The translations under genes and the position numbers were made by a program. This document shows positions 8,195 through 17,609 of a stretch of DNA of 64,000 bases, piece after piece. Under the pieces are notes generated by a model that was given only the letters and a program-made list of their open reading frames with translations, had not been told where the DNA came from and did not search any database. The stretch is from CAUZWH01 sp965247665 (lineage in GTDB: Bacteria; Pseudomonadota; Alphaproteobacteria; SHVV01): positions 620,001-684,000 of the forward strand of contig CBDFHH010000004.1 in assembly GCA_965247665.1 (NCBI GenBank), written 5' to 3'. The stretch's first letter is position 1. Every line of letters starts with the position of its first letter.

Positions 8195-9042
8195 ATTTGC
8201 GGAAACACATGGTGGTCGGGATCCGCTGGAAACCGATCGCCGTGTTTCAGCTCGGGGTCAACCATCGGTCGAATATTGAGCTTGGTTTCGCGTACGGCGT
8301 AGGTCGCGCGTTCGCCCGCGAAACGGAGGCCGAGCGCACGTCGCCGTCGATCCGTGTTGTTCCCGGGAGACGAATGAACGCTCAGCACGTCATGCACGAT
8401 CACGTCGCCGGGGTCGGTCTCGAAGCTGAAAATATCGGCGGGATCGACGAGCGCATCGATATCCGGCATTTCCTCCAGACCGTCGGGCCGTCCACTGTCG
8501 CTGGACCGTCCGTCGTAAAGCTCGTAACGCGACACGTCGTTCGATCCGACCGGCTCGAACCGGCGGCCCCATTTGTGAGAACCGCGAACGTAGCGCACCG
8601 CGCCGCCGTCGAGGGTGACATGGTCGAGCGATACCCAAAACGTGCCGGCCTGAGGTCCTTCTACTGGATTGCCGGGCGCGTCCTGATGCCACACGGCCGG
8701 TTGCGAGGTTTGCGGTTCCTTGACCGAAATGAAGTCGAAAACGAGATTGATACGCTGGGCCCGAAGAATATCGACCGCCAGCTTGGCCCAGGGACACGAG
8801 AAGACGACGTCGCGGAATTTATCGTTGTAGGTCCACAACCAGGTATCGAAGGTGAATCGACCATCCCCCTCGTCGTTGATATCCATACTCCGCGGGCCCG
8901 GACGAGCAAGCACGTCGTCGACCGCTGCTCGCATCCTCTCGACCCACTCGGCGCCGAACACACCTTGGAGGAGGAGCACACCGTCGGCTTCGTACTGGTC
9001 GATCTGCCGCTGGGTCACCGTGTATTCCAGGATATCCGTCAC
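8176..9042 (-). CDS. phytanoyl-CoA dioxygenase (PhyH) family protein, copy 4
   Basis: A 288-residue PhyH-type oxygenase and the first gene of the leftward dioxygenase-transporter operon. I set the start at the GTG at 9042 because a GGAGGA ribosome site lies eight bases upstream and homology to the other copies begins right after. The longer upstream reading is low-complexity. The iron ligands are H119 and D121 (VWHQDAPGNP) and H223 (SVHSSPGNNT), with the DRRRRALGLR segment following. The 83 bp between this gene and the carboxypeptidase gene upstream could hold a promoter, but I see no clear -35/-10 pair. Confidence 0.88.
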   Translation of the reverse strand: MTDILEYTVTQRQIDQYEADGVLLLQGVFGAEWVERMRAAVDDVLARPGPRSMDINDEGDGRFTFDTWLWTYNDKFRDVVFSCPWAKLAVDILRAQRINLVFDFISVKEPQTSQPAVWHQDAPGNPVEGPQAGTFWVSLDHVTLDGGAVRYVRGSHKWGRRFEPVGSNDVSRYELYDGRSSDSGRPDGLEEMPDIDALVDPADIFSFETDPGDVIVHDVLSVHSSPGNNTDRRRRALGLRFAGERATYAVRETKLNIRPMVDPELKHGDRFPADPDHHVFPQMWPNAA

Positions 9043-9125
9043 GCTGCAATCCTCCGTCGCTCTCGTTGGCCGGAGCGATTGTACGACGTAAGCGGCCCGT
9101 TCGTCAGCAGAATCGAGCGGCCGGC

Positions 9126-10307
9126 CTATTGGGTCGTGGTGGCTTCGAGCGGTACGGGAACGCATTCGAAATTGCGTTCTCGGAGCACCGCACAGGCTTC
9201 CTGGGCGACACCCTCGGTCACTCCTGTGAGCCGGGCGCGATAGAGATCGCGACCGGCGTGGTTAACCGTGACAATTGCTATCTTGCGCCCGTGAAGCAGA
9301 GACGGCAACGCGCTGGCCGCACGGTGAATCTGTCGGTGAGCGGCAGCGAAGCGCCGGAATGCACCTACCTGAATCCCCCAATTTGCCGCGACGACGATCC
9401 CGCTCCGAGCGTGTGCGGGTTCCCGGGTTTGTGGCGCGCTGGGAGCGGTCATTACCGCCTGTTCGCGGCGCCGCCTCGCAGCGGCCCACTCGTCCCGCTT
9501 GCGGAGCTTGGCGAAGGCATCGTCGAGCAACTTGGTTACGTGGCGGTCGCGTGAACGCGCCGTGCGGCCGCCGATGACGATGGCGATCAAGCGGCGTTCG
9601 CCCCGCTTGGCCGAGACCGCGACGTTGAATCCGGAGGCGCGGGTGTAGCCGGTCTTGATCCCGTCGGCACCATCGTAGCTCGCCAAAAACTTATTGTGAT
9701 TCTTGTATACCTTGCGCCCGTACTTGAACGTTTGCCTCGAGAAGTAGTGATAGTACTGGGGAAAATCGCGAATCAATGCGCGTGCCAGCTTCGCCATATC
9801 GCTCGCGGTCGAGCGCTGTCGGCGATTGGGCAGGCCCGAGGCGTTGCGGAAACTGCTTCGCTTCATCGCCAGTTTGCGCCCCTTGATCGTCATCAAACGG
9901 GCAAATCTGGATTCGTTCCCAGCCAATGCTTCGGCCAGGACGGTCGCCGCGTCGTTGGCTGATTTGGTAATGAGACCGACGATCGCGTCCTCGACCTTGA
10001 TGGTTTTGCCCGGCTTGAGGCCTAGTTTGGTCGGCGACCGTCCCGCTGCGGTGCGTGAGACCTTGAGTCGCCGATCGAGGGTGAGTTTGCCCGATGCCAG
10101 CGCCTCGAACGTCATGTAAAGCGTCATCATCTTCACCAGCGACGCGGGGATACGGCGAGCGTTGGCTTGGCGCGAATAGACCACGTCGCCGGTTTCCGCA
10201 TCGATGACGATCGAGGCATAGCGGCGTGCCTCGGCGTCGCGAATGGGCGCGAAGCAAACGGCGGTAACGGCGAGCAGGACAATCGCGCGGCGGGCGAAGC
10301 GGCACAC
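9126..10307 (-). CDS. D-alanyl-D-alanine carboxypeptidase with SPOR domain
   Basis: A 393-residue periplasmic penicillin-binding protein of the S11 (DacA/DacC-like) family that trims terminal D-Ala from peptidoglycan stem peptides. It has an N-terminal signal segment of about 27 residues. The three catalytic motifs are SLVK at residues 56-59, SAN at 116-118 and KTG at 218-220. The basic segment at about 268-300 is a linker, and residues about 309-388 form a SPOR domain (WGIQVGAF start), which binds denuded glycan at the septum. This fusion is common in Alphaproteobacteria and suggests a division-site role. The gene is unrelated in function to the dioxygenase operon downstream. Confidence 0.93.
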   Translation of the reverse strand: MCRFARRAIVLLAVTAVCFAPIRDAEARRYASIVIDAETGDVVYSRQANARRIPASLVKMMTLYMTFEALASGKLTLDRRLKVSRTAAGRSPTKLGLKPGKTIKVEDAIVGLITKSANDAATVLAEALAGNESRFARLMTIKGRKLAMKRSSFRNASGLPNRRQRSTASDMAKLARALIRDFPQYYHYFSRQTFKYGRKVYKNHNKFLASYDGADGIKTGYTRASGFNVAVSAKRGERRLIAIVIGGRTARSRDRHVTKLLDDAFAKLRKRDEWAAARRRREQAVMTAPSAPQTREPAHARSGIVVAANWGIQVGAFRRFAAAHRQIHRAASALPSLLHGRKIAIVTVNHAGRDLYRARLTGVTEGVAQEACAVLRERNFECVPVPLEATTTQ

Positions 10308-10412
10308 AGGAAACCCCCACTGTTTCCGAGCTTACCGAGTGCGTCCTCCCAAGCTCCTTCCCTGGAACTTTGCGCCGATTCTAGGAGAACGGCGAATCCG
10401 CGTCCACACGAA

Positions 10413-12446
10413 TTACGATTCGTCGTAGCCGAATGCGGCGACATAGGGGGCCAACTTGCCGAGAACCGGTTCAAGATGGTCCCGGTAGTTGCGCCAGCGA
10501 GCGATCGAGCGCCGATAGATCGGCTCGGTTACATCTGCGTGACTGGGCGTCGCAACAGATTGCCGTCCCGCCCGCTCATCAATGTCGAGCACGCGATCGC
10601 TCCACTTCAGACCGAGATGCTCCAGTATTCTCCTCGTCGTCGTTTCCGGCTCCGCGACCAGATCCTCGTAACGGTATTCCAGCCAGCCTCCACCCAGTGC
10701 CTCGCGATAGTGAAGCCAGAGATCCATTGCGGTGATGTAGAGATCGGCGGCTGATTCGAGCTCGAAGAAGTGTGCCATCGCCGTGTTCGGACGAAACGAC
10801 TGCTGAAAGCAACTCAGTACGACGTCGCGGGGATCGCGCAACGCGACCAGGATCTCGGCTCGTGGAAAGATCCAGCGTGCTAAGCCGAGATGGAGCAAGT
10901 TGAGCGGTAGCTTGTCGATCCAACGTCGGGCGGAATTGCCGCCTGCCGCGGTGACTTGCCGACGATAGTAGTCGCGTAAAGCGTCGATCTCGGTCGCGCC
11001 GAAGGTGAGAAGTAGGTTGGGGTACACGGCCCCATTCCCCGCTCGGTGGCGCGCATATTGGAGCGTGCGGCCAAGCAGGTTCGCCTCGCCTGACGTCGCC
11101 GCGCCGGGGTGCCCGGCCAGGATCTGTTCGACAAGCGTCGTCCCCGAGCGCGGAAACCCGACAAAAAACGCCGGATCGGTGGCCCCGTCCTGTGCGGGCA
11201 CGGGCGCGCTGCGGAGCCTTTCCTGGGTGAACCAGCGACCGTTTTGCGTCGCCGCGTTGCGGTAGTCGGCCAACTTGCGCTGGCGCGCCGCCGGTGCTGC
11301 CCATTTGTCCGCCTTTGCGCGGTTGCCGCGCACAAGCGCGGCGTAAGCTTCGTCCCAAGCGCCGAGCCGGTCGCAGACCGCGCCGAGTTCGAGCGCAATC
11401 TCTCCTTCCATCTCGGCATCCAACTCGGTGTCGAGCAATGCAATCAACTTCGCCCGCGCGCTGTCGAGATGGCCGTCACGGCGTTTGACGCGCGCTTCGA
11501 TCAAGCCGAGGCGAGCGTCGGCGGGATCAATCGTCAGCCCGGCTCGCAATAGTTCTCGCGTCCGTTCGAGGCGGTTAATCTGCTCGTAGAGGCTGGCCAG
11601 CGCCGCAAGCAGTACAACATCGTCGGGTCGTTTCTTGCGACAGGCCTCGTACATCTTGATCGCCGCTTCGGGCTCACCGAGATCGACCAACACGAAAGCC
11701 AGATTGATCCGTGCCTCGACGTGTGATGGGTCGCGCTTGATCGCTGCCCGGTAGGCATCGCGCGCGTCTTCCAGGCGTCCTGCCTCCTGCAGAACATTGC
11801 CCAGGTTGAATCGGAGCGCGGCGTTATCCGGGTTGCGGCGGACGGCATCTTGGAGTTGTTCCACCGCGGCGACGTAGTTCCCGCGGTCACGCAACACGGT
11901 TGCCAGGTTGCTGCGGGATGCGGCGTGGTTTGGGTCGCGCTGCAGGGCCGCGTCGAACGCGATAGCCGCTTCGTCGTTGCGACCCAGCGCGACGAGGTCG
12001 TTGCCGAGGTTGAAGTGAGCCTCGGCATCGTCCGGATCTATTTCGATGGCTTGCCGATGCGCGGTTTCGGCGCGGTCATGATCGCCGATCCGGGCGTAGG
12101 CGAGGCCGAGATTGGCAAGAGCTTGGGGGTAGCGGGGGCGCAGGGCGACCGCACGTTGAGAGCTGGCAATTGCGTCGCCAATAGCGTCGGCTTCGAGTTG
12201 TGCTACGCCAAGATTACACAAGAAAGTCGGGTTGTCCGGCTGGGCCGAAACCGCCTGTGCGATTTGCTGCGCCGCGTATTGATACTTACCGCGTTGAAAT
12301 GCGATTAGGCCAATCAGGTGTCTGGCGTCCGCTTGCCGCGGCTGACGGCGGAGAATCTTCTTAAGCAGCCGCTCGGCGGCGCTCAGATCGCCGTTATGGT
12401 AGAGCGTGAGGGCGCGTCGGAGATCGGATTTCGCCGTGTCCTTCAT
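10413..12446 (-). CDS. TPR repeat sulfotransferase family protein
   Basis: A 677-residue two-part protein. Residues about 5-380 are a run of tetratricopeptide repeats with regular NLG...A..Y/F.AA..IDP spacing. Residues about 425-670 are a sulfotransferase_3-type domain: the 5'-phosphosulfate loop FPRSGTT is at 432-437, and the 3'-phosphate motif is in ALRDPRDVVLSC. It would transfer sulfate from PAPS to an unknown acceptor, with the repeats recruiting it. No signal peptide is visible, so it is probably cytoplasmic. It is transcribed divergently from clpS across a 128-bp gap, and convergence of function with neighbours is not evident. Confidence 0.9.
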   Translation of the reverse strand: MKDTAKSDLRRALTLYHNGDLSAAERLLKKILRRQPRQADARHLIGLIAFQRGKYQYAAQQIAQAVSAQPDNPTFLCNLGVAQLEADAIGDAIASSQRAVALRPRYPQALANLGLAYARIGDHDRAETAHRQAIEIDPDDAEAHFNLGNDLVALGRNDEAAIAFDAALQRDPNHAASRSNLATVLRDRGNYVAAVEQLQDAVRRNPDNAALRFNLGNVLQEAGRLEDARDAYRAAIKRDPSHVEARINLAFVLVDLGEPEAAIKMYEACRKKRPDDVVLLAALASLYEQINRLERTRELLRAGLTIDPADARLGLIEARVKRRDGHLDSARAKLIALLDTELDAEMEGEIALELGAVCDRLGAWDEAYAALVRGNRAKADKWAAPAARQRKLADYRNAATQNGRWFTQERLRSAPVPAQDGATDPAFFVGFPRSGTTLVEQILAGHPGAATSGEANLLGRTLQYARHRAGNGAVYPNLLLTFGATEIDALRDYYRRQVTAAGGNSARRWIDKLPLNLLHLGLARWIFPRAEILVALRDPRDVVLSCFQQSFRPNTAMAHFFELESAADLYITAMDLWLHYREALGGGWLEYRYEDLVAEPETTTRRILEHLGLKWSDRVLDIDERAGRQSVATPSHADVTEPIYRRSIARWRNYRDHLEPVLGKLAPYVAAFGYDES

Positions 12447-12574
12447 CGGTACCGCACCGCTGGAATTTCGCCAGTCCGGGTCGTAACATTAGATCAAGCG
12501 AAGAGCTTTCCGCAGGCGTATTTCCGTGCATATTAATGTCAGCTCAATTCCAAATACGTACCGTCTGAGCAGCC

Positions 12575-12901
12575 ATGAGCGACATCCGCAAGCCCGGTGC
12601 CGACGACAATGGCGTCGGCGTCGTAACGAAAACCGAGCCAAAGACAAAAAAACCGTCGCTGTACAGGGTTCTGCTGCTTAACGACGACTACACGCCAATG
12701 GAGTTCGTGGTCCATATCTTGGAACGGTTCTTCCGCAAGAACCGCGAAGAAGCGACGCGAATCATGCTTCACGTGCACCAGAAGGGGGTTGGTGTTTGCG
12801 GCATCTATACCTACGAGATCGCCGAAGCGAAGGTGACGCAGGTCATTGACTTCGCACGCCAGAACCACCATCCGTTACAGTGCACGATGGAAAAAGAGTA
12901 A
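12575..12901 (+). CDS. clpS: ATP-dependent Clp protease adaptor ClpS
   Basis: A 108-residue adaptor that binds N-degron substrates and delivers them to ClpAP. The core has the usual YRVLLLNDDYTPMEFVV segment at about residues 29-45, in which the aspartate pair and the following methionine form the N-degron pocket. HVHQKGVGVCGIYTYEIAE follows, ending in the C-terminal helix. The first 25 residues are a flexible, charged tail that would enter the ClpA pore. The gene precedes clpA by 27 bp, the standard operon arrangement. Confidence 0.97.
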   Translation: MSDIRKPGADDNGVGVVTKTEPKTKKPSLYRVLLLNDDYTPMEFVVHILERFFRKNREEATRIMLHVHQKGVGVCGIYTYEIAEAKVTQVIDFARQNHHPLQCTMEKE

Positions 12902-12928
12902 GGTATAGCTCGGCTTAAGGGAAAAACG

Positions 12929-15274
12929 TTGCCCTCATTCTCCCGCAACCTCGAACGAAGCCTGCATCGCGCGCTGGCCTTTGCCAACCAACGCCAGCAC
13001 GAATACGCGACGCTAGAGCATCTGTTGCTCGCGCTGACGGAAGACGACGATGCGATGGCGGTGATGCAGGCGTGCAATGTCGAGCTCAACCGTTTGCGAG
13101 AGGAGCTGCACCGCTATCTCGATGAGGAATTGAGTAATCTGGTCGTCGACAGCGAGGAAGACGCCAAGCCGACCGCCGGGTTCCAACGCGTCATCCAGCG
13201 GGCATTGATTCACGTACAGACATCCGGGCGCGAGAACGTAACCGGTGCCAACGTGCTCGTCGCCATTTTCTCGGAGCGGGAGTCGCACGCCGTCTTCTAT
13301 CTGCAGCAGCAGGATATGACCCGCCTCGATGCCGTCAGCTATATCTCGCACGGCATTGCCAAGCGCTCGGATATGGCGGACAACCGACCGGCGCGCGGGA
13401 CCGAGGAAGGCGAGGGCGAGCCGGCCGTCAAAAAGGGCGCCGAGGCGCTGTCAGCCTATTGCGTCAACCTCAACGAAAAGTCGATCGCCGGAAAAATTGA
13501 TCCGTTGATCGGTCGTGCGCACGAGATCGAACGGACCATCCAGATCCTGTGCCGGCGCACCAAGAACAATCCACTGTTGGTGGGTGATCCCGGCGTTGGC
13601 AAAACGGCGATCGCCGAGGGCTTGGCCAGGCGCATCGTGCAGAGCGAAGTCCCCGAGGTGCTGAAGGGTTCAACGATCTTTGCCCTCGACATGGGCTCCC
13701 TGTTGGCGGGTACGCGCTACCGCGGCGACTTCGAAGAGCGGGTGAAAGCCGTGCTCGCTGAGCTCGAGGATTATGAAGGTGCGATCCTTTTCATCGATGA
13801 AATACACACGGTGATCGGTGCGGGCGCTACCAGCGGCGGGGCGATGGATGCCTCAAACCTGCTCAAGCCTGCCCTCGCGGGCGGAAACATCCGCTGCATC
13901 GGGTCGACCACGTACAAGGAATTTCGCAGCTACTTCGAGAAAGATCGGGCGCTGCTGCGCCGCTTCCAGAAAATCGATATCAATGAGCCGTCGCTGGAAG
14001 ATTCGATCAAGATCATGCAGGGCCTCAAGCCCTACTACGAGGAGTATCACCGCATCCGCTACACCAACGACGCGATCAAGGCAGCGGTCGACCTGTCGGT
14101 GCGCTACATCAACGATCGCAAGTTGCCCGACAAAGCAATCGACGTGATCGACGAGGTCGGCGCGGCGCAAATGCTGGTGCCCGAGAACAAGCGGCGCAAG
14201 ACGATCGGCGTCAAGGAAATCGAGGACATCGTTGCCAAGATCGCGCGGATCCCGCCCAAATCGGTGTCCAAGGACGACACCAAGGCACTGCGCGAGCTCG
14301 CCTCGGAGCTGAAATCGGTGGTGTTCGGACAGGATCGCGCCATCGAGGCGCTGGCCAGTTCGATCAAACTTGCGCGCGCCGGTCTGCGCGAACCAGAAAA
14401 ACCGATCGGCTGCTACTTGTTCTCCGGACCGACCGGCGTCGGCAAGACTGAAGTCGCGCGTCAGCTCGCGCGCATCATGGGCGTGGAGCTCGTCCGCTTC
14501 GACATGTCGGAGTATATGGAGCGGCACACCGTGTCGCGCCTGATCGGCGCACCGCCCGGTTACGTCGGCTTCGATCAGGGCGGGCTGTTGACCGACAGTA
14601 TCGACCAGCATCCCCACGCAGTATTGCTGCTCGACGAGATCGAGAAGGCGCATCCCGATCTGTTCAACATCCTGCTGCAGATTATGGATCACGGGAAGCT
14701 GACCGACCACAACGGCAAAACGATCGACTTCCGCAACGTCGTTCTGGTCATGACCACGAACGCCGGCGCCATGGAGATGAGCAAACTGGCGATCGGCTTC
14801 GGCCGTGGGCTCAAGGAAGGCGAGGACGAGGAGGCGATCAAGCGCCTGTTCACGCCCGAATTTCGCAACCGTCTCGACGCGACGATTGCCTTCTCGGGGC
14901 TGAAGCCCGAGATCATTGCGCTGGTGGTCGACAAATTCGTGCTCGAACTCGAAGGTCAGCTTGCCGACCGCAACGTTGCCATCGAATTGACCGACCAAGC
15001 CCGCAAATGGATCGCCGACAAGGGCTATGACGATGTCTACGGCGCCCGCCCGCTGGCCCGCTTCATCCAGGAAAACGTCAAGAAAAACCTTGCTGAAGAG
15101 CTGCTGTTCGGCAAGCTGACCAAGGGCGGCACGGTGATCGTCAGCCTCGAAGACAACCAGCTGAGCTTCGAGTTCCAGCCCGCTAAAGCCAAGACTCGCA
15201 AGGGCGAGAAGAGCACCGGGCGCGACGACGATCCGGGAACCGCGAGCGGCAAGATCACCGTTCTCGCCGACTGA
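12929..15274 (+). CDS. clpA: ATP-dependent Clp protease ATP-binding subunit ClpA
   Basis: A 781-residue unfoldase that feeds substrates into ClpP. It has the double N-domain (residues 1-150), and the D1 AAA+ module with Walker A GDPGVGKT near residue 220 and Walker B ILFIDEIHT. The D2 module has Walker A GPTGVGKT near residue 500, and a C-terminal D2-small domain follows. The start is a TTG at 12929; no ATG or GTG fits the N-domain, which begins MPSFSRNLERSLHRAL. The C-terminal 40 residues are charged and variable. clpP is not in the window. Confidence 0.97.
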   Translation: MPSFSRNLERSLHRALAFANQRQHEYATLEHLLLALTEDDDAMAVMQACNVELNRLREELHRYLDEELSNLVVDSEEDAKPTAGFQRVIQRALIHVQTSGRENVTGANVLVAIFSERESHAVFYLQQQDMTRLDAVSYISHGIAKRSDMADNRPARGTEEGEGEPAVKKGAEALSAYCVNLNEKSIAGKIDPLIGRAHEIERTIQILCRRTKNNPLLVGDPGVGKTAIAEGLARRIVQSEVPEVLKGSTIFALDMGSLLAGTRYRGDFEERVKAVLAELEDYEGAILFIDEIHTVIGAGATSGGAMDASNLLKPALAGGNIRCIGSTTYKEFRSYFEKDRALLRRFQKIDINEPSLEDSIKIMQGLKPYYEEYHRIRYTNDAIKAAVDLSVRYINDRKLPDKAIDVIDEVGAAQMLVPENKRRKTIGVKEIEDIVAKIARIPPKSVSKDDTKALRELASELKSVVFGQDRAIEALASSIKLARAGLREPEKPIGCYLFSGPTGVGKTEVARQLARIMGVELVRFDMSEYMERHTVSRLIGAPPGYVGFDQGGLLTDSIDQHPHAVLLLDEIEKAHPDLFNILLQIMDHGKLTDHNGKTIDFRNVVLVMTTNAGAMEMSKLAIGFGRGLKEGEDEEAIKRLFTPEFRNRLDATIAFSGLKPEIIALVVDKFVLELEGQLADRNVAIELTDQARKWIADKGYDDVYGARPLARFIQENVKKNLAEELLFGKLTKGGTVIVSLEDNQLSFEFQPAKAKTRKGEKSTGRDDDPGTASGKITVLAD

Positions 15275-15323
15275 CGACGGAAACTCGATCCGTAACCGCC
15301 GCCATCGGCGGCCAGCGTTTGCG

Positions 15324-16499
15324 CTATGAGATGGCGTCTTTCGATTTGCGAAACGGCGAATGGCGTCCGAGATAGTCGATCTCGGCGTCGATCTCGTTGC
15401 GCTCATGCTCGAGGTAGCTCGCGATCGCGTCGCGGAACGAAGGATTGCGGACCCAATGCGCGCTATAGGTGTGGACCGGCAGGTAGCCGCGGGTCAGCTT
15501 GTGCGGCCCTTGAGCTCCGGCCTCGACGCGCTCCAGGCGGTGTTCGATCGCGAACTCGATCGCCCGGTAGTAGCAGACTTCGAAATGCAGGAAGCGGTGA
15601 TCTTCGCTCGCCCCCCAATAGCGTCCGAAGATCGTGTCGCGGCCGACAAAGTTGAGAGCGCCGGCGATGTAGCGGCCATTGCGGCGCGCCATGATCAAGG
15701 CGATATGGTCCGCCATTGCTTCGCCGACCAGGCTGAAGAACGAGCGGTTTAGGTAGGGGCTGCCCCACTTGCGGACGCCGGTATCGACGTAGAACTCGTA
15801 GAAGGCGTCCCAATGCGCTTCCGTGAGATCGCTGCCGGTAACGATTTCGATATCGATCCCGTGCGCCATCGCTTCGCGCCGCTCCTTCCGGATTGCTTTG
15901 CGCTTGCGCGACGCCAACTCGCCGAGGAACTCAGCGAACGTCCGATAGCCCCGATTGACCCAATGAAACTGTTCGCCGGAACGCAGCAGTAGGCCGAACT
16001 CGCCCAGCCGGTCCCACTCCTCGCTGGTCGGGAAATTAATATGGAGCGAAGAAACTTCGAGCTTCTTGGCCACCTCGATCGCTGCGGCAACCAGAGATTG
16101 CTGGGTGCCTGCGGGGTCGACACCGGCGGGCACCAACAGTCGTGGCCCGGTTACGGGCGTGAACGGTACGCCGATGAGAAGCTTGGGATAGTAGCTGCCG
16201 CCGGCGCGCTCGAACGCATGCGCCCAGGCGTGATCAAACACATACTCGCCGTAGGAGTGGCCCTTCAGATACATCGGTGCGGCCCCCAGCATGCGGCCGC
16301 CGCTTTCCTCGATGACGAGGTGGTAAGGCCCCCAACCGGTCTCCGCCGTGGCCGACTTGCTTTCCTCCAGTGCACGCAGGAATTCGTGACGGACGAACGG
16401 ATTGACGTCACCGGCACAAGCGTTCCACTGCGCCGGGTCGATCGCGCTGATGTCTCCGACCGCCTTGACGGTGATCGGCTGCTTCTCGACATCGCCCAT
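15324..16499 (-). CDS. GNAT/FemAB-like N-acetyltransferase (COG3146 type)
   Basis: A 391-residue protein of the family usually annotated as GNAT or peptidogalycan biosynthesis protein. I recognise the PFVRHEFLRALEES start, the YLKGHSYGEYVFDHAWAHA segment, the NFPTSEEWDRLGEFG stretch and a conserved C-terminal half around GRYWGASEDHRFLHFEVCYY and the GPHKLTRGYLP motif. The exact acceptor is unknown; the fold resembles Fem aminoacyl transferases. The ATG at 16499 is 16 bp downstream of the stop of a broken phosphodiesterase gene, with which it would have shared an operon. Upstream in-frame codons belong to that relic and are not part of this gene. Confidence 0.87.
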   Translation of the reverse strand: MGDVEKQPITVKAVGDISAIDPAQWNACAGDVNPFVRHEFLRALEESKSATAETGWGPYHLVIEESGGRMLGAAPMYLKGHSYGEYVFDHAWAHAFERAGGSYYPKLLIGVPFTPVTGPRLLVPAGVDPAGTQQSLVAAAIEVAKKLEVSSLHINFPTSEEWDRLGEFGLLLRSGEQFHWVNRGYRTFAEFLGELASRKRKAIRKERREAMAHGIDIEIVTGSDLTEAHWDAFYEFYVDTGVRKWGSPYLNRSFFSLVGEAMADHIALIMARRNGRYIAGALNFVGRDTIFGRYWGASEDHRFLHFEVCYYRAIEFAIEHRLERVEAGAQGPHKLTRGYLPVHTYSAHWVRNPSFRDAIASYLEHERNEIDAEIDYLGRHSPFRKSKDAIS

Positions 16500-16515
16500 G
16501 ACTGGTCCGTAATGT

Positions 16516-17099
16516 TCACTTGGCTGGCAAATACCGCTCGAAAATGACGTTATCCGCGTGGTCCTGCAAGCGGGCTTCCCGAGCCGGTGACCTGACGGTC
16601 CACGCAATACCGGCGACGGACGGTGACGGATGTCTGCAATTGCAGTGTGCGGCCGGTGGTAATCACAGGCGAGGAACTCGCGCCGCCCGACCGATATCCG
16701 GCCGTTGGGCAATGTCGACCTCCCGGCGTGGCCGCGGCCGATAACCCAACCGCAGATGCCGTCCGACCCCTCGGTCCGTAGCCGATGGGTCGAGTCGATG
16801 GGCCCGGACATGATCGCAACCGCAGCGCCCAAGCACGAATTGCAGCGTTGGAACTCGCTCGTCAATGCCCTCGAGGCGCACCGCCCACGGATCTCCGCGC
16901 ATTCGCGCCGCAATCGTACCTGGCTGTCCGGCAGGCGCCGCAGATCCGCGTCATGAAATGCGGCTCGTACGCCGCACTTGGTTGGCCGTACATCGAGTTC
17001 GATGTCGAATCGCGCTCCGCCGGCTGCGGCGAAGGCGGCCATCGAGTTCTCGGGAATCGGCCCGTCGTGGAGTCCGCGATGGGCGAAAGGGACAGTCGT
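16516..17099 (-). pseudogene. glycerophosphodiester phosphodiesterase relic
   Basis: Family sequence survives in pieces spread over all three frames. Frame 1 (17099-16925) reads FAHRGLHDGPIPENSMAAF, with the catalytic HRG, and then IELDVRPT and FHDADLRRL. A second frame (about 16900-16825) supplies GIDERVPTLQFVL. Frame 1 returns for the VAIMSG and REFLACDYHRP segments. A third frame (about 16605-16516) reads AWTVRSPAREARLQDHADN and ends in YLPAK-stop. At least three indels separate these pieces, so no functional UgpQ-like enzyme can be made. The relic lies between the GNAT gene (16 bp) and a RidA gene (35 bp). Confidence 0.85.
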
Positions 17100-17134
17100 G
17101 AGCCCGGCTGGACGCCGCCGTCCGCTCGGTGCGG

Positions 17135-17602
17135 TTACCGGATGGCGAAAACGCCGTCGATCTCGATCGTCATGTCGTGCGGCAACGCGACCGCACCGAT
17201 CGTCGTTCGGGCATGGCGCCCAAGGTCGCCGAAAATCTCGACCATCAAGTCGGAGGCGCCGTTCATCACTTGCGGCAGGTTGGTGAAACCCGGAACGGAG
17301 TTGATTAGCCCGAACAGCCGAACGCAGCGAACGATCCGGTCAAGATCGCCGTCGCAGGCGTGATTGGCCTGAGCGATAAGGTTGAGGCCGGTGAGGCGGG
17401 CCGCTTCATAGGCGTCCCGCTCTTCGATCTCTCCGCCAACCTTGCCGATCGAAGCCGGGCCGCCGTCGCGCATCGGTCCCTGTCCGGCCACGAACAACAG
17501 ATCGCCGCTTATTACATAGGGGATGTAGTTGGCCTTCGACACGAATCGCGTCGGCAGAGTCAGCCCGAGTTCGTCGAGGCGCTCGTTGATCCTGCCGGCC
17601 AT
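17135..17602 (-). CDS. RidA family protein, copy 1
   Basis: A 155-residue YjgF/YER057c/UK114-family protein. Members hydrolyse reactive enamine/imine intermediates or serve in specific catabolic pathways. The FVAGQGPMRDG segment, the ARLTGLNLIAQANHACDGDLDRI helix and the terminal VALPHDMTIEIDGVFAIR strand fit the longer 'RidA-like' subgroup that lacks the canonical RidA arginine context. The ATG at 17602 (MAGRINERLDEL) is used rather than the longer reading, which would run into copy 2. It lies 7 bp after the stop of copy 2, forming a two-gene operon of paralogues. Confidence 0.88.
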   Translation of the reverse strand: MAGRINERLDELGLTLPTRFVSKANYIPYVISGDLLFVAGQGPMRDGGPASIGKVGGEIEERDAYEAARLTGLNLIAQANHACDGDLDRIVRCVRLFGLINSVPGFTNLPQVMNGASDLMVEIFGDLGRHARTTIGAVALPHDMTIEIDGVFAIR

Positions 17603-17609
17603 CGTCGTC

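Noticed and set aside
13853..15406. A 517-codon open frame antisense to clpA
   Set aside because: It mirrors the third-position GC bias of clpA, has no family blocks, and clpA is certain.
16500..17042. An N-terminal extension of the GNAT protein by about 180 residues
   Set aside because: The extension is phosphodiesterase relic sequence in shifting frames; the ATG at 16499 matches the family start.
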